Origin: Alistipes sp. | GTDB lineage: Bacteria; Bacteroidota; Bacteroidia; Bacteroidales; Rikenellaceae | DNA: 64,000 nt | Reading direction: 5' to 3' | NCBI GenBank assembly: GCA_017646625.1 | Contig: JAGCMF010000002.1 | Location: 1 to 64,000 of the forward strand | In this document: piece after piece, positions 60,721-64,000 of the stretch | Position numbering within the stretch: position 1 is the stretch's first letter | Layout of the letters: every line of letters begins with the position of its first letter | The notes under the pieces: generated by a model | What the model saw: only the letters and a program-made list of their open reading frames with translations | Database searches by the model: none | Told to the model about the DNA's origin: nothing | Program-made: the position numbers and the translations under genes

Positions 60721-63700
60721 ATGAAGATATACGAATCGGCGGTACGTAAACCTATATCTACCGCGCTAATATTCATAGGCGTCATCGTCTTTGGCTTGTT
60801 CTCTGTGAGCAAGCTCGGCGTTGACCAGTTCCCCGATATCGAGGTGCCATACATCAGTGTTATCACTATGTATCCTGGTGGTAATGCCGAAGATATCGAG
60901 ACAAACATCACACGTGTCTTGGAGGACCAGCTTAACTCTATCGATAACCTCGATAAGATAACCTCGAAGTCGTCGGATAACGTCTCAATAGTAACCCTCG
61001 AGTTTGAGTATGGCTGTGACCTTACGGAGGCGGCAAATGACGTACGTGATGTCGTGAGCCGTTCGCAGTCGCTTCTTCCTGACAATGTGGAGTATCCTAC
61101 TGTCATGAAGTTCTCTACATCCATGATGCCCGTGATGATGCTCTCTATCACTGCTGATGAGAGTTATACGGCTCTTGCCAAGATTCTCGATGATAGGATG
61201 GTCAACGAGCTTAACCGCATCAACGGCATCGGTTCTGTTGCCGTTATTGGTGCTCGTGAGCGCGAGGTGCAGGTGAATGTAGATCCCCAGAAGATGGAGG
61301 CCTATGGTCTTACTGTTGAGACTATCGGTAATCTTATCGCTGCGGAGAATGTAAATGTGCCTGCAGGATCTTTGGACCTTGGCAACCAGACTTTTAACCT
61401 TAAGTCGGACTTGGAGTTTGATGATAGCCGTGAGCTCAACGACATCATCATCTCGAATATGGGAGGTCGCACAATACGCCTAACAGATATCGCTGATATC
61501 CGCGATACGCTTGAGAAGGCAACCATGGACGAGCGCATCAACGGTCGTCAGGGTGTGCGTGTCATCGTGCAGAAGCAGACAGGATCGAACACTGTGCAGA
61601 TCATCGAGGATGTTCAGGCAAAGTTGACAGAGATTATACCTACGTTGCCACCCGACTGTAAGGTTGAGACAATCTACGAGTCATCACAGGAGATTAATGA
61701 CGCCATCAACTCATTGGCCGAGACCATCATGTTTGCGTTCATCTTCGTGATCCTTGTGGTTATGTTCTTCCTCGGTCGTTGGCGTGCTACGTTCATCATC
61801 TGCCTCACCATCCCTATCTCGCTTATCTGCGCCTTCATCTACCTATATGCTGTTGGCTCGACGCTTAACATCATCTCCCTCTCGGCGTTGTCTATCGCCA
61901 TCGGTATGGTTGTGGATGATGCCATTGTGGTGTTGGAGAATATCACTACGCATATTGAGAAGGGCTCGAAGCCCAAGGAGGCGGCCATATATGCTACTAA
62001 TGAGGTGTGGTTGTCGGTTATCGCAACAACGCTTGTTGTCGTTGCCGTGTTTATGCCATTGACCATGCTTCCAGGTATGTCGGGTATCATGTTCCGTGAG
62101 CTCGGTTGGATTGTGACTATCGTGGTTAGTGTATCTACTACTGCGGCCATCACCCTCACACCTATGATGTCGGCATATATGCTTAAGCTCGATGGTGGTG
62201 CTCACACATATAAGGGCATCGGTATCATCTATAAGCCTATCGACTTGTTCCTTCAGTGGCTCGATGGCATCTACGAACGTATGTTGCGCTTTGTGGTACG
62301 CTGGAAGAAGACAACGGTGTTGGTGCTCATGGCAATCTTCTGTTTGTCGTTGATGCTTGTTACCAAGGTGCCTACGGAGTTCTTCCCACCATCAGATAAT
62401 GCACGTATTACAATGATGATTAAGATGCCACAGAACGTACATGTAGACTACACTACGAATGTGGCACGACAGATTGACTCTATCATCGCTACCAAGTATC
62501 CATATATCAATATGGTATCTACATCTGCTGGTGAGAGTTCATCTGACAACGCCTTTGCTGCTATGCAGACCACAGGCTCGCATATCATCAACTACAACAT
62601 ACGTATGCCACGTCGTTCAGAGCTCGAACGTCCATCTATCTATGAAATCGCCGATGGTCTACGTGTCGAGTTGGCTGCCATCCCCGAGATTCGTGAGTTC
62701 TCGGTAACACCTGGTGGCCAGAGTGGTGGTATGGGTGGTGCAAGTACCGTTGATGTCAAGGTCTTCGGCCACGACATGCAGGATGCGATGAACACAGCCA
62801 AGGATCTTCAGAATAAGCTTGCAGGCCTCTCTACTATGCGTGACGTGCAGCTCTCTCGTGAGGACCTGCAGCCAGAGTATAATGTGATCTTCGACCGTGA
62901 GAAGCTCTCATATTTCGGCATGAACTCGGCCACTGCTGCGCAGTTCATCCGTAACCGCATCTACGGTTTCGAGTGCTCGAAGTATCGTGAGGATGGTGAC
63001 GAGTATAACATCGTTGTTCGCTACGATGAGCCTTTCCGCCAGAGCATCGAGGAGGTTGAGAATATTATCCTCTACACCGCTATGGGTCGTCCTATACGCC
63101 TTAAGGAGGTTGCCGAGGTGCGCGAGGAGTTCTCATCACCACAGATTGAACGTGAGAATCGTCAGCGTATCGTCACTGTTAAGGGTATGGTTGGTGCTAA
63201 TGTTGCGCTTGGTGATGCTGTTACCGAGGTTAATGGTCTTCTCGCGGACTATGAGGTACCTTCGGGTATCACTCTCGATCTTGGTGGTTCTATCGAGGAT
63301 CAGGGTGAGGCATTTAGTGATATCGGTCTCTTGCTTATCCTTATCATTGTACTCGTATACATCGTTATGGCTACGCAGTTCGAGTCGCTTATCTACCCAT
63401 TCATCATCATGTTTACACTCCCCTTCGCTATGTCGGGTGTATTCATTGCGTTGTGGCTCACTAACACGCCACTCTCTATCATCGCGCTTATTGGTGCCAT
63501 CATGCTTGTAGGTATCGTTACGAAGAACGGTATCGTTATGGTGGACTACATGAACCTGCTTGTAGAACGTGGCATGCCTGTGCGTGATGCCGTTATCGAG
63601 GGTGGTAAGAGCCGTCTTCGTCCTGTGCTCATGACATCACTCACCACAGTCCTTGGTATGATGCCTATGTCGCTTGGTATCGGTGAGGGCTCGGAGATAT

Positions 63701-63885
63701 GGCAGCCTATGGGTATCTCGGTTGTGGGTGGTCTGTTCATGTCAACACTCCTCACTCTGTTCATTGTGCCATCGCTTTATGCTATGCTCGAGGGACGTAA
63801 GGAACGTAAGGCAGAACGTGAGGCGCGTCTTTTGGCACAGGAGGAGGCCTTCATCCGCGAGCAGCAGGCAAAGTTAAATAAGTAG
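60721..63885 (+). CDS. RND-family efflux transporter permease (HAE1-like)
   Basis: 1054-residue RND pump. N-terminal membrane segment RKPISTALIFIGVIVFGLFS, first large periplasmic loop, and the transmembrane proton-relay motif VVDDAIVVLENI (about 396-407) with the two Asp residues characteristic of HAE1-type drug pumps; the second half mirrors it with a second periplasmic loop and GIVTKNGIVMVDYMN (about 930). Length fits AcrB-type pumps. Substrates unknown; the gene set and order recall the xenobiotic pump of Porphyromonas gingivalis. A 12-bp hairpin follows before the next gene. Confidence 0.94.
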   Translation: MKIYESAVRKPISTALIFIGVIVFGLFSVSKLGVDQFPDIEVPYISVITMYPGGNAEDIETNITRVLEDQLNSIDNLDKITSKSSDNVSIVTLEFEYGCDLTEAANDVRDVVSRSQSLLPDNVEYPTVMKFSTSMMPVMMLSITADESYTALAKILDDRMVNELNRINGIGSVAVIGAREREVQVNVDPQKMEAYGLTVETIGNLIAAENVNVPAGSLDLGNQTFNLKSDLEFDDSRELNDIIISNMGGRTIRLTDIADIRDTLEKATMDERINGRQGVRVIVQKQTGSNTVQIIEDVQAKLTEIIPTLPPDCKVETIYESSQEINDAINSLAETIMFAFIFVILVVMFFLGRWRATFIICLTIPISLICAFIYLYAVGSTLNIISLSALSIAIGMVVDDAIVVLENITTHIEKGSKPKEAAIYATNEVWLSVIATTLVVVAVFMPLTMLPGMSGIMFRELGWIVTIVVSVSTTAAITLTPMMSAYMLKLDGGAHTYKGIGIIYKPIDLFLQWLDGIYERMLRFVVRWKKTTVLVLMAIFCLSLMLVTKVPTEFFPPSDNARITMMIKMPQNVHVDYTTNVARQIDSIIATKYPYINMVSTSAGESSSDNAFAAMQTTGSHIINYNIRMPRRSELERPSIYEIADGLRVELAAIPEIREFSVTPGGQSGGMGGASTVDVKVFGHDMQDAMNTAKDLQNKLAGLSTMRDVQLSREDLQPEYNVIFDREKLSYFGMNSATAAQFIRNRIYGFECSKYREDGDEYNIVVRYDEPFRQSIEEVENIILYTAMGRPIRLKEVAEVREEFSSPQIERENRQRIVTVKGMVGANVALGDAVTEVNGLLADYEVPSGITLDLGGSIEDQGEAFSDIGLLLILIIVLVYIVMATQFESLIYPFIIMFTLPFAMSGVFIALWLTNTPLSIIALIGAIMLVGIVTKNGIVMVDYMNLLVERGMPVRDAVIEGGKSRLRPVLMTSLTTVLGMMPMSLGIGEGSEIWQPMGISVVGGLFMSTLLTLFIVPSLYAMLEGRKERKAEREARLLAQEEAFIREQQAKLNK

Positions 63886-63892
63886 TATCAAC

Positions 63893-63927
63893 GTCGTTGT
63901 CGGCGGTCATACGCTGCCGACAACGAC
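63893..63927 (+). other. Hairpin after the RND pump gene
   Basis: GTCGTTGTCGGC pairs with GCCGACAACGAC, perfect 12 bp around an 11-nt loop. No T-run follows, so it may stabilise or attenuate the transcript rather than end it. Confidence 0.6.
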
Positions 63928-63944
63928 ACAACTAAATATAGCAT

Positions 63945-64000
63945 ATGAAAGCATTCTTTTTATCATATAACCAGGCACTTACAGACCGTGTGAATAAGAT
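63945..64000 (+). CDS. PG0541-like transporter-associated protein, N-terminal fragment
   Basis: The window ends 18 codons into this gene (MKAFFLSYNQALTDRVNK). The start resembles that of the small PG0541-family protein that follows RND pump genes in Porphyromonas and relatives, and the position directly after the pump agrees. The role of that family is not established. Because only the first codons are present the assignment is tentative. Confidence 0.6.
   Translation, partial: MKAFFLSYNQALTDRVNK

Overview
This window reads as a chromosomal segment of a Bacteroidota species, most likely order Bacteroidales. The sequence basis is: promoters of the Bacteroides type (TTTG, about 19 nt, TAnnTTTG) before many genes and both tRNAs; few strong Shine-Dalgarno sequences; many lipoprotein precursors; a type V (Mfa/Fim) fimbria locus; and Bacteroidota-typical families (TamL-like lipidated Omp85 protein, BACON-like domains, DUF1573, DUF3575, DUF3868). 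I cannot assign a family or genus from the sequence alone. There is no CRISPR array, insertion sequence, integrase, plasmid or phage gene; the only mobile-DNA hint is a duplicated tRNA-Val 3' end.

Layout. 1-10903: transcription/translation core on the + strand (end of nusG, rplK-rplA-rplJ-rplL, a 394-nt structured spacer, rpoB, rpoC, terminator). 10980-15400: minus-strand operon dapF > tamL-like Omp85 lipoprotein > Stealth-family phosphotransferase. 15495-18124: alpha/beta hydrolase facing rplS and a BACON lipoprotein. 18187-21061: two-gene cassette of a LuxE/PaaK-like adenylate-forming enzyme and a LicD-glycosyltransferase fusion, facing fabH. 22304-26262: pdxA, thrS and infC (TTG start), without rpmI-rplT. 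26293-30978: unknown lipoproteins, including a four-gene surface-protein cluster (27774-30978). 31109-33863: rpsA, a possible small structured RNA and a stand-alone Clp-N-like protein. 33878-37279: DUF1573 > nfnA > nfnB (electron-bifurcating transhydrogenase type), with a leaderless-looking promoter. 37339-38611: tRNA-Asn, tRNA-Val and about 800 nt of noncoding repeats containing a second copy of the tRNA-Val 3' end plus its terminator. 38612-39599: two small lipoproteins. 39600-52251: AT-rich leader and a seven-gene fimbria operon (DUF3575, DUF3868-OmpA-TPR, major pilin, FimB/Mfa2-type anchor, three larger tip/adhesin subunits). 52265-57453: TlpA-like lipoprotein, then a five-gene minus-strand envelope operon of unknown role with a DUF6175-like protein and two paralogous small proteins. 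57553-64000: TetR regulator and RND efflux operon (TolC, adaptor, pump), ending in the first codons of a PG0541-like gene.

How it fits together. Most non-housekeeping genes build or modify the cell envelope. The most promising poorly described units are the LuxE-like/LicD-GT2 cassette, the dapF-tamL-Stealth operon, the 27774-30978 surface cluster and the 52878-57193 envelope operon. In the fimbria locus, four lipoprotein precursors carry an Arg 31-36 residues after the lipobox Cys, matching the known Arg-protease maturation of type V pilins, while the anchor-like subunit does not.
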